A model generated the notes under the pieces. That model ran no database searches. It saw only the letters and a program-made list of their open reading frames with translations, and was not told where the DNA came from. From Bog-756 sp035531955 (GTDB lineage: Bacteria > Actinomycetota > Acidimicrobiia > Acidimicrobiales > RAAP-2), in NCBI GenBank assembly GCA_035531955.1, contig DATKRZ010000066.1, positions 1 through 64,000 of the forward strand: DNA of 64,000 nucleotides. Direction: 5' to 3'. The translations under genes were made by a program, and so were the position numbers. This document shows, piece by piece, positions 1 through 9,404 of the stretch. Each line of letters starts with the position of its first letter. Position 1 is the first letter of the stretch.

Positions 1-1
1 G

Positions 2-1489
2 GAGGGGGTCGGGGCGTGCTCGTACTGGCTGATCTCGTTCTGGTTCACCCGGGACTCGGCCGCCAGCGCCGGCAAGAAGGCCTTCATCTACAACCGGATC
101 GGCGACGTCGGGTTCCTCCTGGCCATCTTCCTGACCTTCGACAGGGTGCACTCACTCGAATACTCCACCGTGTTCGCCCACATCGGCTCGATCGGTTCGG
201 CCAACATCACCGCCATCTGCCTGCTGTTGCTGGTGGGCGTGGTCGGCAAGTCGGCCCAGATACCGCTGTTCCCGTGGCTGGCCGACGCCATGGAGGGCCC
301 GACGCCGGTGTCGGCGCTCATCCACGCCGCGACCATGGTGACCGCCGGGGTGTACCTGCTCTGCCGGGTGAACCCGCTCCTCCACGCCTCGCCCGACGCC
401 GCTCTCACCGTGGCCATCGTGGGAGCGGCGACCGCTTTCGTGGCGGCAACCATCGCCTGTGCCCAGAACGACATCAAGAAGGTGCTGGCCTACTCGACGG
501 TGTCCCAGCTCGGCTACATGTTCCTGGCCATCGGCTGTGGTGCCTACACCGCGGCCATCTTCTTGATGGTGGTGCACGCCTTCTTCAAGGGCCTGCTCTT
601 CCTCGGTGCCGGCTCGGCCATCCACGGGCTCCACGACGAGCAGGACCTCAAGCGGATGGGCAACCTTCGCGCCTACATGCCCCTCACCTTCATCACCTTC
701 GCCGTCGGCTGGCTGGCCATCGCCGCGGTCCCCCCGCTGTCGGGCTTCTGGGCCAAGGGGTCGGTGCTGGAGAACGCCTGGGCCGCCCATCCCGCCCTGT
801 GGGCCGTCGGGATCGTGACCGCGGCCCTGACTGCGTACTACATGAGCCGGCTGACCGGACTGGCCTTCTTCGGAGGCGACCGCTGGCCCGAGGTGGCCGC
901 CCACCCGACCACCGGTGGGCCCGTCGCCCACCATGCCGAAGGAGCGATCCCCGAGCCCCACGAGTCGGGCTGGATCATGACCGTGCCCCTGTTCATCTTG
1001 GCCTTCTTCGCCGCTGTGGGCGGGCTGATGGCCACCTCCAACGTCCACTTCTCGCTGTCCAACTGGGTCGACCCGGTGTTCGGGGGGAACCTCTACGACG
1101 ACCACCTGAGCAGCGCGGCGGTCTGGGCGCTCGGTACCGTGGACGGGGCCATCGCCGTGGTCGCCGTGTTCATCGGCCTCCGGCTGTGGAGCACCCGGGC
1201 CGACCGCCCGGCCCTCGAGGCCGACTTCCTCGGCCGGTCCTGGTACATCGACGAGGTCTACGACACCGTCCTCGGCCGCCCGTCGGAACGCCTGGCCGCC
1301 TTCTGCGCCGACGTGATCGACCCCAAGGTGATCGACGGCGCCGTCAACGGGGTGGCCACCGTCGTCCGCCGTTCCGGCGCACTGGCCCGGCGGACCCAGA
1401 CCGGGTACGTGCGCAACTACCTGCTGGGCATCGTGCTCGGCACCGTGCTCGTCCTGGCCTTCGCCCTGACCCGCCTGTGGTGGTCCTGA
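2..1489 (+). CDS. nuoL: NADH-quinone oxidoreductase subunit L (5' truncated)
   Basis: Proton-pumping, membrane-arm subunit of respiratory complex I. The reading frame is open from the first bases of the window, so the true start lies upstream and about 495 residues of a protein usually near 630 are present. The antiporter core is clear: a segment around 245-370 reading as VVGKSAQIPLFPWLADAM followed by GPTPVSALIHAATMV, then KVLAYSTVSQLGYM near 480-530. The C-terminus ends with the usual hydrophobic anchor helix. Its TGA overlaps the nuoM ATG by one base (TGATG), so the genes are probably co-translated. A shorter start at 146 would remove part of the conserved core and is unlikely. Confidence 0.97.
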   Translation, partial: EGVGACSYWLISFWFTRDSAASAGKKAFIYNRIGDVGFLLAIFLTFDRVHSLEYSTVFAHIGSIGSANITAICLLLLVGVVGKSAQIPLFPWLADAMEGPTPVSALIHAATMVTAGVYLLCRVNPLLHASPDAALTVAIVGAATAFVAATIACAQNDIKKVLAYSTVSQLGYMFLAIGCGAYTAAIFLMVVHAFFKGLLFLGAGSAIHGLHDEQDLKRMGNLRAYMPLTFITFAVGWLAIAAVPPLSGFWAKGSVLENAWAAHPALWAVGIVTAALTAYYMSRLTGLAFFGGDRWPEVAAHPTTGGPVAHHAEGAIPEPHESGWIMTVPLFILAFFAAVGGLMATSNVHFSLSNWVDPVFGGNLYDDHLSSAAVWALGTVDGAIAVVAVFIGLRLWSTRADRPALEADFLGRSWYIDEVYDTVLGRPSERLAAFCADVIDPKVIDGAVNGVATVVRRSGALARRTQTGYVRNYLLGIVLGTVLVLAFALTRLWWS

Positions 1490-3123
1490 TGCCGGCGCCT
1501 GCCTTCCCGTTCCTCACCGTACTGGTGCTGGTGCCGGCCGTCGGCGCCGCCGTGGTGGTCCTGGTGCCCCGCCAGGCCGTCAACCGGTGGTTCCACGAGA
1601 TCGTCGGCGCCACCGTGGCGCTGGCCACCCTGGTGGTGGCCGTCATCATCGCGTTCCGGTTCAAGACGGGGGACGGCGGTTACCAGATGGTCTCCGATCA
1701 CGTGTGGGCCAAGCAGTTGGGCATCCACTGGTCACTGGGGATCGACGGCATCTCGCTGTTCCTGGTGGTGATGACCGCCCTGTTGTTCCCACTGGCCGTG
1801 CTCGGGGCCAGGGCCCGGCGGGACCCGCGCTCGTTCGTGGCCTGGGTCCTCCTCTTGGAGGCGGCCTGTCTCGGAAGCTTCGTCTCCCTCGACCTCGTCC
1901 TCTTCTTCCTGTTCTTCGAGCTGACCCTGGTGCCGGCGTACTTCCTGATCGGCACCTGGGGCTATGCCCGGCGCGGCTACGCCGCCATCAAGTTCTTCAT
2001 CTACACCTTCGCGGGATCGGCCTTCCTCCTGGTCGGCATCCTGGCCGTGGCCTTCATCCACCAGTCCCAGACCGGCGTGCTGACCTTCGAGCTCCCCGCA
2101 CTGATGCGGACCCACCTGTCCGGGGTGGAGGGGGTCCTGCTCTTCATCGCCTTCACCGCCGCGTTCGCGGTCAAGGCCCCGGTCTTCCCCTTCCACACCT
2201 GGTCGCCCGATGCCTATGCCGAGGCACCGACCGCGGCATCGGTGCTGCTGGCCGCGGTGATGGCCAAGCTCGGGACCTACGGGATCATCCGCTTCGACCT
2301 GAACCTCTTCCCCCAGGCCACCCGCACCCTGGCCCCGTGGCTGTTGACCCTGGCGGTCGTGGGCATCGTCTACGGGGCCGTGGTGGCCTGCGGCCAACGC
2401 GACCTGAAGCGCCTGTTGGCCTACTCCTCCCTGGCCCAGATCGGCTTTATCGTGCTCGGGACCTTCGCCCTCAACAGTCAGGGGCTGAGCGGTGGAGTCC
2501 TCCAGATGGTCAACCACGGGCTGATCATCGCCACCCTGTTCATCCTGGTCGGATGGATCTACGAACGGCGGAGGACCTGGCAGGTGTCCACCCTCAAAGG
2601 ATTGCAGTCGCCGGCCCCGGTGCTGGCCGGGGTGTTCACGGTGGCCATGATGGCCTCCATCGGCGTGCCCGGCCTCAACGGGTTCGTGGGCGAGTTCCTG
2701 GTGCTGATCGGGACCTTCGTGGCCCACCGGTGGTGGGCGGTGGCGGCCACCGCCGGGGTGATCGTGGCCGCCATCTACCTGCTGTGGGCCTACCAGCAGG
2801 GTTTCCACGGGGAGCCGACTGAAGCGGACGCCAAGACCCGGGACCTGGGGTGGAACGAGCGACTGGTCGTCGCCCCCCTGGTCATCCTCATCGTGGCCCT
2901 GGGCGTGTTCCCCAAGCCGGTACTCGACCGGATCAACCCGTCGGTCAACCAGCTCGTCATCCACGTCGACCAGGTGACCCACACCCGGATCCCCGCCGGT
3001 CTCGATCCCGGATCGGTGTCGGCGCCTGTCACCCGCCGTCCTCCCGGTGCCGCCCTGGCCCTCCCCACCCGTCCCGCGGGGCGGGCGGTGGTCCTCACCG
3101 GGTCGACGGGAGGTGCCCCCTGA
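1489..3123 (+). CDS. nuoM: NADH-quinone oxidoreductase subunit M
   Basis: Antiporter-like proton-translocating subunit of complex I, 544 residues, many transmembrane helices. The essential glutamate is at E144 in FFLFFELTLVPAYF, and the conserved lysine of the discontinuous helix is K229 in FAVKAPVFPFHTWSPDAY. LKRLLAYSSLAQIGF is the second hallmark. The ATG at 1489 overlaps the nuoL stop, and its own TGA overlaps the nuoN ATG at 3123, giving a tightly coupled nuoLMN order. A hydrophilic tail of about 45 residues after the last helix, rich in Pro, Arg and Gly, is longer than in typical family members. The frame extends far upstream of 1489, but that part is the shadow of nuoL. Confidence 0.98.
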   Translation: MPAPAFPFLTVLVLVPAVGAAVVVLVPRQAVNRWFHEIVGATVALATLVVAVIIAFRFKTGDGGYQMVSDHVWAKQLGIHWSLGIDGISLFLVVMTALLFPLAVLGARARRDPRSFVAWVLLLEAACLGSFVSLDLVLFFLFFELTLVPAYFLIGTWGYARRGYAAIKFFIYTFAGSAFLLVGILAVAFIHQSQTGVLTFELPALMRTHLSGVEGVLLFIAFTAAFAVKAPVFPFHTWSPDAYAEAPTAASVLLAAVMAKLGTYGIIRFDLNLFPQATRTLAPWLLTLAVVGIVYGAVVACGQRDLKRLLAYSSLAQIGFIVLGTFALNSQGLSGGVLQMVNHGLIIATLFILVGWIYERRRTWQVSTLKGLQSPAPVLAGVFTVAMMASIGVPGLNGFVGEFLVLIGTFVAHRWWAVAATAGVIVAAIYLLWAYQQGFHGEPTEADAKTRDLGWNERLVVAPLVILIVALGVFPKPVLDRINPSVNQLVIHVDQVTHTRIPAGLDPGSVSAPVTRRPPGAALALPTRPAGRAVVLTGSTGGAP

Positions 3124-4769
3124 TGCTCACCCTCGCCGCCGCGTCCCCGTCCATCCACGTGCCCCACGTCGACTATCTGAGCATCCTGCCCATGCTGATC
3201 ATGATGGGCGGGGCGCTGGCCCTGATGGTGGCGTCCTCGTTGTTCCGCCGGATCCTGACCGTGGGCGCCGGGACGGTGACGGCCTGCGCCGTGTCGGTGG
3301 CCGCGCTGGTGGCGGGTCTGTTCCAATGGGACCAGGTCAGTACCCACGGCGCCCAGGTGACGGTGGCCGGTGCCATCGCCTTCGACGGATTCGACGTGTT
3401 CATCCAGATCACCGTGGCCATTGCCGTCCTGCTCAGCGCCCTGATCGGGGACGGGTACCTCCGGCGCGAGGGAGTGGAGGGACCCGAGTTCCACGTGCTG
3501 GCCATGCTGTCCGCGTCCGGGGCGATGATGATGGGAGCGGCCAACGACCTCATCGTGATCTTCCTCGGCCTGGAGATCCTTTCCATCGCCCTCTACGTGT
3601 TGGCCGCCTTCAACCACAGGCGGGCCGAGTCGGGCGAGGCCGCCCTCAAGTACTTCGTGCTCGGGGCGTTCTCCTCTGCGGTGTTCGTCTACGGCATCGC
3701 CCTCACCTATGGGGCCACGGGCTCGAGCAACCTGCCCCAGATCGCCGACTACCTGTCACGGAACGTGATCGCCTCCAACGGCGTGCTGCTCGGCGGACTG
3801 GCGCTGCTGCTGGTCGGATTCGGCTTCAAGATCGCCGCCGTGCCCTTCCACATGTGGTCACCCGACGTCTATCAGGGAGCGCCCTCACCGGTGACCGGAT
3901 TCATGGCCGCGGTGGCCAAGGCCGGGGCGTTCGCCGCGCTGCTCCGGGTGTTCGTCTCCTCGTTCGGCACGGTGCGGACCGACTGGCAGCCGATCATCTG
4001 GGGGCTGGCCATCCTCAGCCTGCTGGTGGGGGCGGGGGTGGCCCTGGTGCAACAGGACGTGAAGCGGATGCTGGCCTACTCGTCCATCAACCATGCCGGG
4101 TTCATCCTCCTCGGCGTGGAGGCGGCCACCACCCGGGGCGTGGAGGCGTCGCTCTACTACCTCTTCACCTATATGTTCATGGTCATCGGCTCGTTCGGCG
4201 TGATCACCGTGATGGCCAGGGAGGGGGACACCGGTCATCAGATCTCCGACTACCGGGGGCTGGCCCGGCGACAGCCGCTGCTGGCCATGGCCTTCGCCGT
4301 GTTCCTGCTCGGACAGGCCGGCGTGCCCTTCACCACCGGGTTCTGGGCCAAATTCGAAGTGGTGGAGGCGTCGGTGGCCAGCCACGCCTATGTGTTGGCG
4401 GCCATTGCCATGTCGTCGGCGGCCATTGCCGCCTTCTTCTACCTGCGGGTGGTGGTCACCATGTTCTCGCCCGACGGCCTGGTCGGCGACCTGGTCGGCG
4501 ATGGCGTCGGCTCGGGCGGCGTGGAGACGGCGGGCCCCGGACCGACCGACCCGGTCCCGGGAGACCCGGGGGCGACCGCCCCGGTGTCCAGTCTCGAGGT
4601 GCTCACCGAGGTCCCCCCATCCGAGTCGGTGACCGACCGGGGCGTGGTGCCGGTTCCCGCGCTGACCCGGGTGGCCATCGGCCTGTCGGTGGCGTTCACC
4701 GTGGTGTTCGGGATCTTCCCCGGGCCGATCCTCGACTTCGCCCACCAGGCCACCCTGCTCTTCACCTGA
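3123..4769 (+). CDS. nuoN: NADH-quinone oxidoreductase subunit N
   Basis: Third antiporter-like subunit of complex I, 548 residues, last gene of the nuo operon. Conserved membrane charges are present: E151 in FLGLEILSIALYVL, and K236 in FGFKIAAVPFHMWSPDVY. VKRMLAYSSINHAGFIL marks the second half. Between the last two helix groups is a hydrophilic insert of roughly 60 residues (about 455-515), rich in Gly, Pro, Asp and Thr, presumably a loop; it is longer than in the E. coli protein. The ATG at 3123 overlaps the nuoM stop. No clear intrinsic terminator follows. Confidence 0.98.
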   Translation: MLTLAAASPSIHVPHVDYLSILPMLIMMGGALALMVASSLFRRILTVGAGTVTACAVSVAALVAGLFQWDQVSTHGAQVTVAGAIAFDGFDVFIQITVAIAVLLSALIGDGYLRREGVEGPEFHVLAMLSASGAMMMGAANDLIVIFLGLEILSIALYVLAAFNHRRAESGEAALKYFVLGAFSSAVFVYGIALTYGATGSSNLPQIADYLSRNVIASNGVLLGGLALLLVGFGFKIAAVPFHMWSPDVYQGAPSPVTGFMAAVAKAGAFAALLRVFVSSFGTVRTDWQPIIWGLAILSLLVGAGVALVQQDVKRMLAYSSINHAGFILLGVEAATTRGVEASLYYLFTYMFMVIGSFGVITVMAREGDTGHQISDYRGLARRQPLLAMAFAVFLLGQAGVPFTTGFWAKFEVVEASVASHAYVLAAIAMSSAAIAAFFYLRVVVTMFSPDGLVGDLVGDGVGSGGVETAGPGPTDPVPGDPGATAPVSSLEVLTEVPPSESVTDRGVVPVPALTRVAIGLSVAFTVVFGIFPGPILDFAHQATLLFT

Positions 4770-4942
4770 GCTGCGGCACGAGTGCCACAGGGCCGACCGG
4801 TGGACAGGGATCACGCCGGGCTGTGTGCCCCATCGACTTCGCGGCGTCCGCCTTCCCGGCGTCCGCGCAGCCGCCGACGTTCCCGGGTACTGTCGTCCGA
4901 GCGGGCACCCGTCGCTCGCCGAGGGCAAGGAGTGAGTCAGGA

Positions 4943-5233
4943 ATGGCCGATGCCGTAGGACGACCCAGCCAGGACCCCCCGGGCACCGCCCCGGGCAAAA
5001 AGCGCGAGCCACGTGAGATCGTCCGGATCGTGGTGGCGGTCGTCGGTTTGATCCTGCTCGTCGCCTTCGTGCTCGACAACAGCCAGACCGTCAAGGTGGG
5101 ATTCGTGTTCCACAGCGCCCAGCTCAGCCTGATCTGGGTGCTTCTGATCGCCGCCGTCCTCGGCGCCCTCGTCGATCGCCTGGTCATCCTCCTGGGCCAG
5201 CGTCGCCGAAGCCGGGCTGCATCGAAGCGCTAG
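4943..5233 (+). CDS. LapA-like (DUF1049) two-helix membrane protein
   Basis: Small membrane protein of 96 residues. The ATG at 4943 was chosen because a purine-rich AAGGAG lies 12-17 bases upstream and the N-terminal 20 residues are polar. Two hydrophobic helices lie at about 27-44 and 61-80, linked by DNSQTVKVGFVF, a linker typical of the lipopolysaccharide-assembly protein A (DUF1049) family. The C-terminus is strongly basic (QRRRSRAASKR). The precise role in actinobacteria is unknown; it sits alone after the nuo operon, so the context gives no hint. The family call rests on the two-helix pattern and the linker. Confidence 0.8.
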   Translation: MADAVGRPSQDPPGTAPGKKREPREIVRIVVAVVGLILLVAFVLDNSQTVKVGFVFHSAQLSLIWVLLIAAVLGALVDRLVILLGQRRRSRAASKR

Positions 5234-5291
5234 CCCGTCCGGGCCGCCGGGCCGGGCCAGGACCGCGGCCGACGGTCGCGACCATGAGGGT

Positions 5292-5297
5292 TATCCT
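5292..5297 (+). promoter_or_regulatory. candidate -10 element for a leaderless transcript
   Basis: TATCCT ends exactly 7 bases before the ATG at 5305, and no Shine-Dalgarno is visible. The spacing equals that at several other genes in this window and suggests transcription starts at the initiation codon. Confidence 0.35.
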
Positions 5298-5304
5298 GAC
5301 CGCG

Positions 5305-6333
5305 ATGCCACCCCGGGCCGCCCGCCGCAGATCTTCGCATCGAGCCGGCCACGACTCCCGGGCCACCTCCACGGGAGCGGTCGGTCTCATTGCGCCGGAA
5401 GGAGGACCGGGCCCGGAGGACGGCGCGGCCGACGACTCATCGGGGCGATCGCGGCAATCGCGGCGAAAGACGGTGGCAAACCAGTTCGAGCGCCTGATCG
5501 CCGCCATCCGCACCGGCGACGAGGCGATGGTCGAGAGCACCATTCGGACTCTCAGCTTGCGGAGCCGTTGGTTGGCGCCGTTGGCCATGGCGGTGGGGGC
5601 CTTCTCGATGCTCTTCCAAGGGGTGAAGCTGCTGTTCACCAATTGGCGGCTCACGCTGGTCCAGATACTGCCGGCCATGTGGATCTGGGCGGCCATGCTC
5701 GACCTCAAGGTCCACGTGTTCCACGGCAAGGAGTTCCACTTGCTGCGCGGGCCGTTGTTGATCCCCGTCGTGCTGGCCATCGCCTCGATCACCGCAGCGG
5801 CCTTCTTCCTCAACGCGGTCTTCGCCTTCGCCATCTCAAAGCCGGGAGCACCGGAGATCCGCCCGGCGTTCGCCGAGGCGCGGGCCCACAGAACGACGGT
5901 GCTGGGCTGGGGATTCGCCATCGGCCTGGCCCTCGGGTTCTCGACGATGGTCGTCCAGCGGTGGGGGATTCGCTGGTTCGGGCTCTCCCTGGGCATCGTG
6001 GTCGGCGTGATGATGGTCACCTATGTCCTGATCCCCTCGCGGCTCCTCGGAGTCAAGTCGAGCCGATCACGTCGGGACAAGCTCACCGCCTCGGCCATCG
6101 GCGGTGCAGTCGGCGCCGCAGTGTGCTCACCGCCGTACTTCCTCGGACGGGTCGCGATTCTGATGCTCGGTTCGCATACGTTCCGGATCCTCGCCGTGGT
6201 CCTGCTGGCCGTCGCCATCGTCCTGCAGACCGGTGCCACCAGCGCGGTCAAGGCCATCAAGTTGAGCGCCAAGCTGGCCGTCGGCCCGGCCCCGGCCCAA
6301 GAGGCCGCGGGTATGGCCGAACCTGAACTCTGA
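5305..6333 (+). CDS. hypothetical multi-pass membrane protein
   Basis: Not recognised. 342 residues from ATG 5305; another in-frame ATG lies at 5284. I prefer 5305 because a -10-like hexamer sits 7 bases before it. The first 60 residues are polar and poorly structured (Arg, Pro, Gly). After that comes QFERLIAAIRTGDEAMVEST, then about seven hydrophobic segments, including one around FSMLFQGVKLLF, a pair near 135-175 and two near 205-245. The last third has a basic loop (KSSRSRRDKLTASA) and two more helices. No catalytic motif is visible. It stands alone on the plus strand between the LapA-like gene and the DUF2252 gene. Confidence 0.65.
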   Translation: MPPRAARRRSSHRAGHDSRATSTGAVGLIAPEGGPGPEDGAADDSSGRSRQSRRKTVANQFERLIAAIRTGDEAMVESTIRTLSLRSRWLAPLAMAVGAFSMLFQGVKLLFTNWRLTLVQILPAMWIWAAMLDLKVHVFHGKEFHLLRGPLLIPVVLAIASITAAAFFLNAVFAFAISKPGAPEIRPAFAEARAHRTTVLGWGFAIGLALGFSTMVVQRWGIRWFGLSLGIVVGVMMVTYVLIPSRLLGVKSSRSRRDKLTASAIGGAVGAAVCSPPYFLGRVAILMLGSHTFRILAVVLLAVAIVLQTGATSAVKAIKLSAKLAVGPAPAQEAAGMAEPEL

Positions 6334-6493
6334 GTGGGGGCCGGGACTGAAGGTTTCCGTCGTGGGGCCGCGTCGGTCCCCTTGCTGTAACCCGGCCCGA
6401 TGGTCGACGCCGATCGGGTGGGACCGTGCTCCAACCTGCACCCGTTGGAGAAGCGCTCGGGCGGCCCGGTGGCCGTAGTGGAATGATGGTTCC

Positions 6494-7885
6494 ATGAGAC
6501 AGGCTTCCGCTGCCGAGCGCGCGTCGTTCGGACGAGAGGCCCGGGCCCGTGTGCCCCGATCGAGCCACGGCGATTGGGAGCCTCGACCCGGTCGCACCGA
6601 TCCTCTCGAGATCCTGGCCCTGCAGGCCACCACCCGGGTGTCCGAGCTCGTCCCCATCCGCTACGGTCGGATGGCCGACTCCGCCTTCGCCTTCTTCCGG
6701 GGAGCCGCCGCGGTGATGGCCGCCGACCTGGCCCAGGAGAAGCAGAGCGGCCTCGACGTCCAACTCTGCGGAGATGCCCATCTCTCCAACTTCGGGGGTT
6801 TCGCCTCACCTGAAAGGGACCTGATCTTCGACGTCAACGACTTCGACGAGACGATCCCCGGTCCCTTCGAGTGGGACCTGAAGCGCCTGGCCGCCAGCCT
6901 CGAGATCGCCGCCCGCAGCCGCGAGTTCGACGGGCCGGTGTGCTCGTCCGTCGTCGCCCAGGCCTCGTGTTCGTACCGGACGGCCACACGGGAGTTCGCC
7001 GACATGCGCGACCTCGAGGTCTGGTACTCCCGACTCGACACCGCCACCCTTGTGGCCCGCTGGGGCGACCAGGCCGGCCGCAAGGTGACCGAGGCCTTCC
7101 GGCGTAGGATGGCCAAGGCGCAGTCCAAAGACCACCTCGCCGCCCTGGCCAAGCTGACGGTCGAGCGCGACGGCCAGCTCAGATTCGTCAACAACCCGCC
7201 CCTGATGGTGCCGGCCGAGGACGTCTTCACCGACCTGCGTTCGAACCGGACTCTGCGGAACCTCTTCGACGCCCTCTCCAATTACAGGCAGTCCCTGTCG
7301 GTGGACCGCCAGCGGCTACTCGAGCGCTACGAATTCGTCGACCTGGCTCGCAAGGTGGTCGGCGTCGGAAGCGTCGGCACCCGGTGCTGGGTGGCGCTGT
7401 TCACCGGGCGCGACCACGGAGATCCGCTCTTCCTGCAGATCAAGGAAGCCGAGGCCGCCGTCGGCGAGCCCTTTCTGGCCAAGAGCCAGTTCCCCAACCC
7501 GGGCCAGCGGGTGGTCGAGGGGCAGCGGGTCATGCAGGGCGCCAGCGACATCTTCCTCGGCTGGGACCGTTTCGAAGGTGACGACGGCATCACCCGGGAC
7601 TTCTACATTCGCCAGCTGTGGGACTGGAAGGCATCGGCGGCGGTCGATCAGATGTCGCCCGACCTCCTCGGGATCTATGCCCAGATATGCGGGTGGACCC
7701 TGGCCCGCGCCCATGCCCGCTCGGGGGATGCCATCGCCCTCGGCGCCTACCTCGGCGGCAGCGACCGGTTCGACCGGGCCATGTGCCGGTTCGCCAGGTC
7801 GTACGCCGACCAGAACCAACTCGACTTCGAAGCCCTGACCCTGGCCATCGCCAGTGGTCGGGTCCACGCGGCCAGCGGCGTATGA
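6494..7885 (+). CDS. DUF2252 family protein
   Basis: 463 residues. The DUF2252 hallmarks are the block LCGDAHLSNFGGF (91-103) followed by DVNDFDE (113-119) and FEWDLKRLAASLEIAAR (126-142). These resemble the catalytic and metal-binding loops of kinase-like phosphotransferases (an HxD-like GDAHLxN and an acidic D-F-D triplet), so a small-molecule kinase role is possible but unproven. Toward the C-terminus, VGVGSVGTRCWVALF and DFYIRQLWDWK are also family blocks. The protein is soluble with no signal peptide. It precedes the glutamate decarboxylase gene by about 120 bases on the same strand; a functional link is not established. Confidence 0.9.
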   Translation: MRQASAAERASFGREARARVPRSSHGDWEPRPGRTDPLEILALQATTRVSELVPIRYGRMADSAFAFFRGAAAVMAADLAQEKQSGLDVQLCGDAHLSNFGGFASPERDLIFDVNDFDETIPGPFEWDLKRLAASLEIAARSREFDGPVCSSVVAQASCSYRTATREFADMRDLEVWYSRLDTATLVARWGDQAGRKVTEAFRRRMAKAQSKDHLAALAKLTVERDGQLRFVNNPPLMVPAEDVFTDLRSNRTLRNLFDALSNYRQSLSVDRQRLLERYEFVDLARKVVGVGSVGTRCWVALFTGRDHGDPLFLQIKEAEAAVGEPFLAKSQFPNPGQRVVEGQRVMQGASDIFLGWDRFEGDDGITRDFYIRQLWDWKASAAVDQMSPDLLGIYAQICGWTLARAHARSGDAIALGAYLGGSDRFDRAMCRFARSYADQNQLDFEALTLAIASGRVHAASGV

Positions 7886-8003
7886 CCGGGGCCCGAGCCG
7901 TTCCGGTGGGGGGGACCCGGTCGCACCGGGTGCTCCGGGAGACGATCGGTCCCCGTCGACCATTCACCACTGAACCCACCGACCACCGAGATGAGGATGA
8001 AGC

Positions 8004-9404
8004 ATGCCCCTGCACAAGCGCCAGTCCGTCCGTGACGAGCTGTTCGAATCGGTGTACGCAGGCCAGGACCTGCTGACCAACCTTCCGTCGCACCGCTTCC
8101 CCGCCGACCAGATGCGCCCCGAGGACGCCTTCCAGGCCATCTCCGATGAGCTGTTGTTGGACGGCAACGCCCGACAGAACCTGGCCACCTTCTGTCAGAC
8201 CTGGGAGGAGCCCGAGGTCCACCAGCTCATGGATCTCTCGATCAACAAGAACATGATCGACAAGGACGAGTACCCCCAGACCGCCGAGATCGAACGGCGT
8301 TGTGTGCAGATGCTGGCTGATCTGTGGAACGCACCCGAGGACGGCGCGGCCGTGGGCTGTTCGGCCATCGGCTCGTCGGAGGCGTGCATGCTCGGCGGTA
8401 TGGCGGCCAAGTGGCGGTGGCGGGAGAAGCGCCGAGCGGAGGGCAAGCCCACCGACCGGCCGAACATGGTGTGCGGCCCCGTACAGGTGGTGTGGCACAA
8501 GTTCGCCAGGTACTGGGATGTCGAGATGCGGGAGATCCCGATGTCGCCCGGTCGGTACTGCATGGACGTCGAACAGATGCTCCAACAGGTCGACGAGAAC
8601 ACCATCGCCGTCGTCCCGACCTTCGGGGTGACCTACACCGGCTCCTACGAGCCTGTCCTCGAGCTCTCCCAGGCTCTGGACAGGCTGGAAGCGGACACCG
8701 GTCTCGACGTCGACATCCACGTCGACGGGGCCAGCGGCGCCTTTCTGGCTCCGTTCTGCGCCCCTGACATCCTGTGGGACTTCCGGATCCCCCGGGTCAA
8801 GTCGATCAGCACCTCCGGGCACAAGTTCGGGCTGGCCCCCCTCGGCGTGGGGTGGGCGCTGTGGCGTGACGCCGCGGAACTGCCGGACGATCTGATCTTC
8901 CACGTCACCTACCTGGGCGGAGACATGCCCGTCTTCCAGATCAACTTCTCCCGGCCGGCCGGTCAGATCGTGGCCCAGTACTACAACTTCGTCCGGCTCG
9001 GGAAGCATGGCTACCGTGACATCCATGACGCGTGCTACGCCACGGGCAAGTTCCTGGCCGAGGAGATCGTGAAGCTCGGGCCGTTCGAGCTCCTCTGCGA
9101 CTCGGACGCCCACTCGGGCATCCCGTCGGTGGCCTGGAGGATCCGCGAGGGTGAGGACCCGGGCTACACCCTGTACGACGTGGCCGATCGGCTGAGGGTC
9201 CGGGGCTGGCAAGTCCCGGCCTACCCGCTGACCGGATCGGTGGCGGACATCTCGGTCCAACGGATCCTGGTGCGTCAGGGGGTGAGCCGGGACCTCGCCC
9301 TCCTCCTGCTCGACGACATCAAGCAGTCGATCGCCCACTTCGACAAGCACCCGGTCTCGGTGGCCATGACCAAGGAGGAGTCCGGCGGGTTCAGCCATCT
9401 GTAG
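8004..9404 (+). CDS. gadB: glutamate decarboxylase
   Basis: PLP-dependent group II decarboxylase, 466 residues, converting glutamate to GABA plus CO2 and consuming a proton, so it can serve acid resistance or GABA metabolism. The PLP lysine is K274 in STSGHKFGLAPLGVGW. HVDGASGAFLAPF carries the aspartate that contacts the pyridine nitrogen. The N-terminus (RQSVRDELFESVYAG) and C-terminus (KEESGGFSHL) match bacterial Gad. The start is supported by a GAGG-type site upstream (GATGAGGATGAAGC). No glutamate/GABA antiporter gene is adjacent, so a classical gadBC acid-resistance pair is not encoded here. The 3' end overlaps the convergent channel-like gene by 14 bases. Confidence 0.97.
   Translation: MPLHKRQSVRDELFESVYAGQDLLTNLPSHRFPADQMRPEDAFQAISDELLLDGNARQNLATFCQTWEEPEVHQLMDLSINKNMIDKDEYPQTAEIERRCVQMLADLWNAPEDGAAVGCSAIGSSEACMLGGMAAKWRWREKRRAEGKPTDRPNMVCGPVQVVWHKFARYWDVEMREIPMSPGRYCMDVEQMLQQVDENTIAVVPTFGVTYTGSYEPVLELSQALDRLEADTGLDVDIHVDGASGAFLAPFCAPDILWDFRIPRVKSISTSGHKFGLAPLGVGWALWRDAAELPDDLIFHVTYLGGDMPVFQINFSRPAGQIVAQYYNFVRLGKHGYRDIHDACYATGKFLAEEIVKLGPFELLCDSDAHSGIPSVAWRIREGEDPGYTLYDVADRLRVRGWQVPAYPLTGSVADISVQRILVRQGVSRDLALLLLDDIKQSIAHFDKHPVSVAMTKEESGGFSHL

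Noticed and set aside
152..1105. Long minus-strand frame opposite nuoL
   Set aside because: His/Gly/Glu-rich translation typical of the GC-rich complement of a real gene; nuoL is certain on the plus strand.
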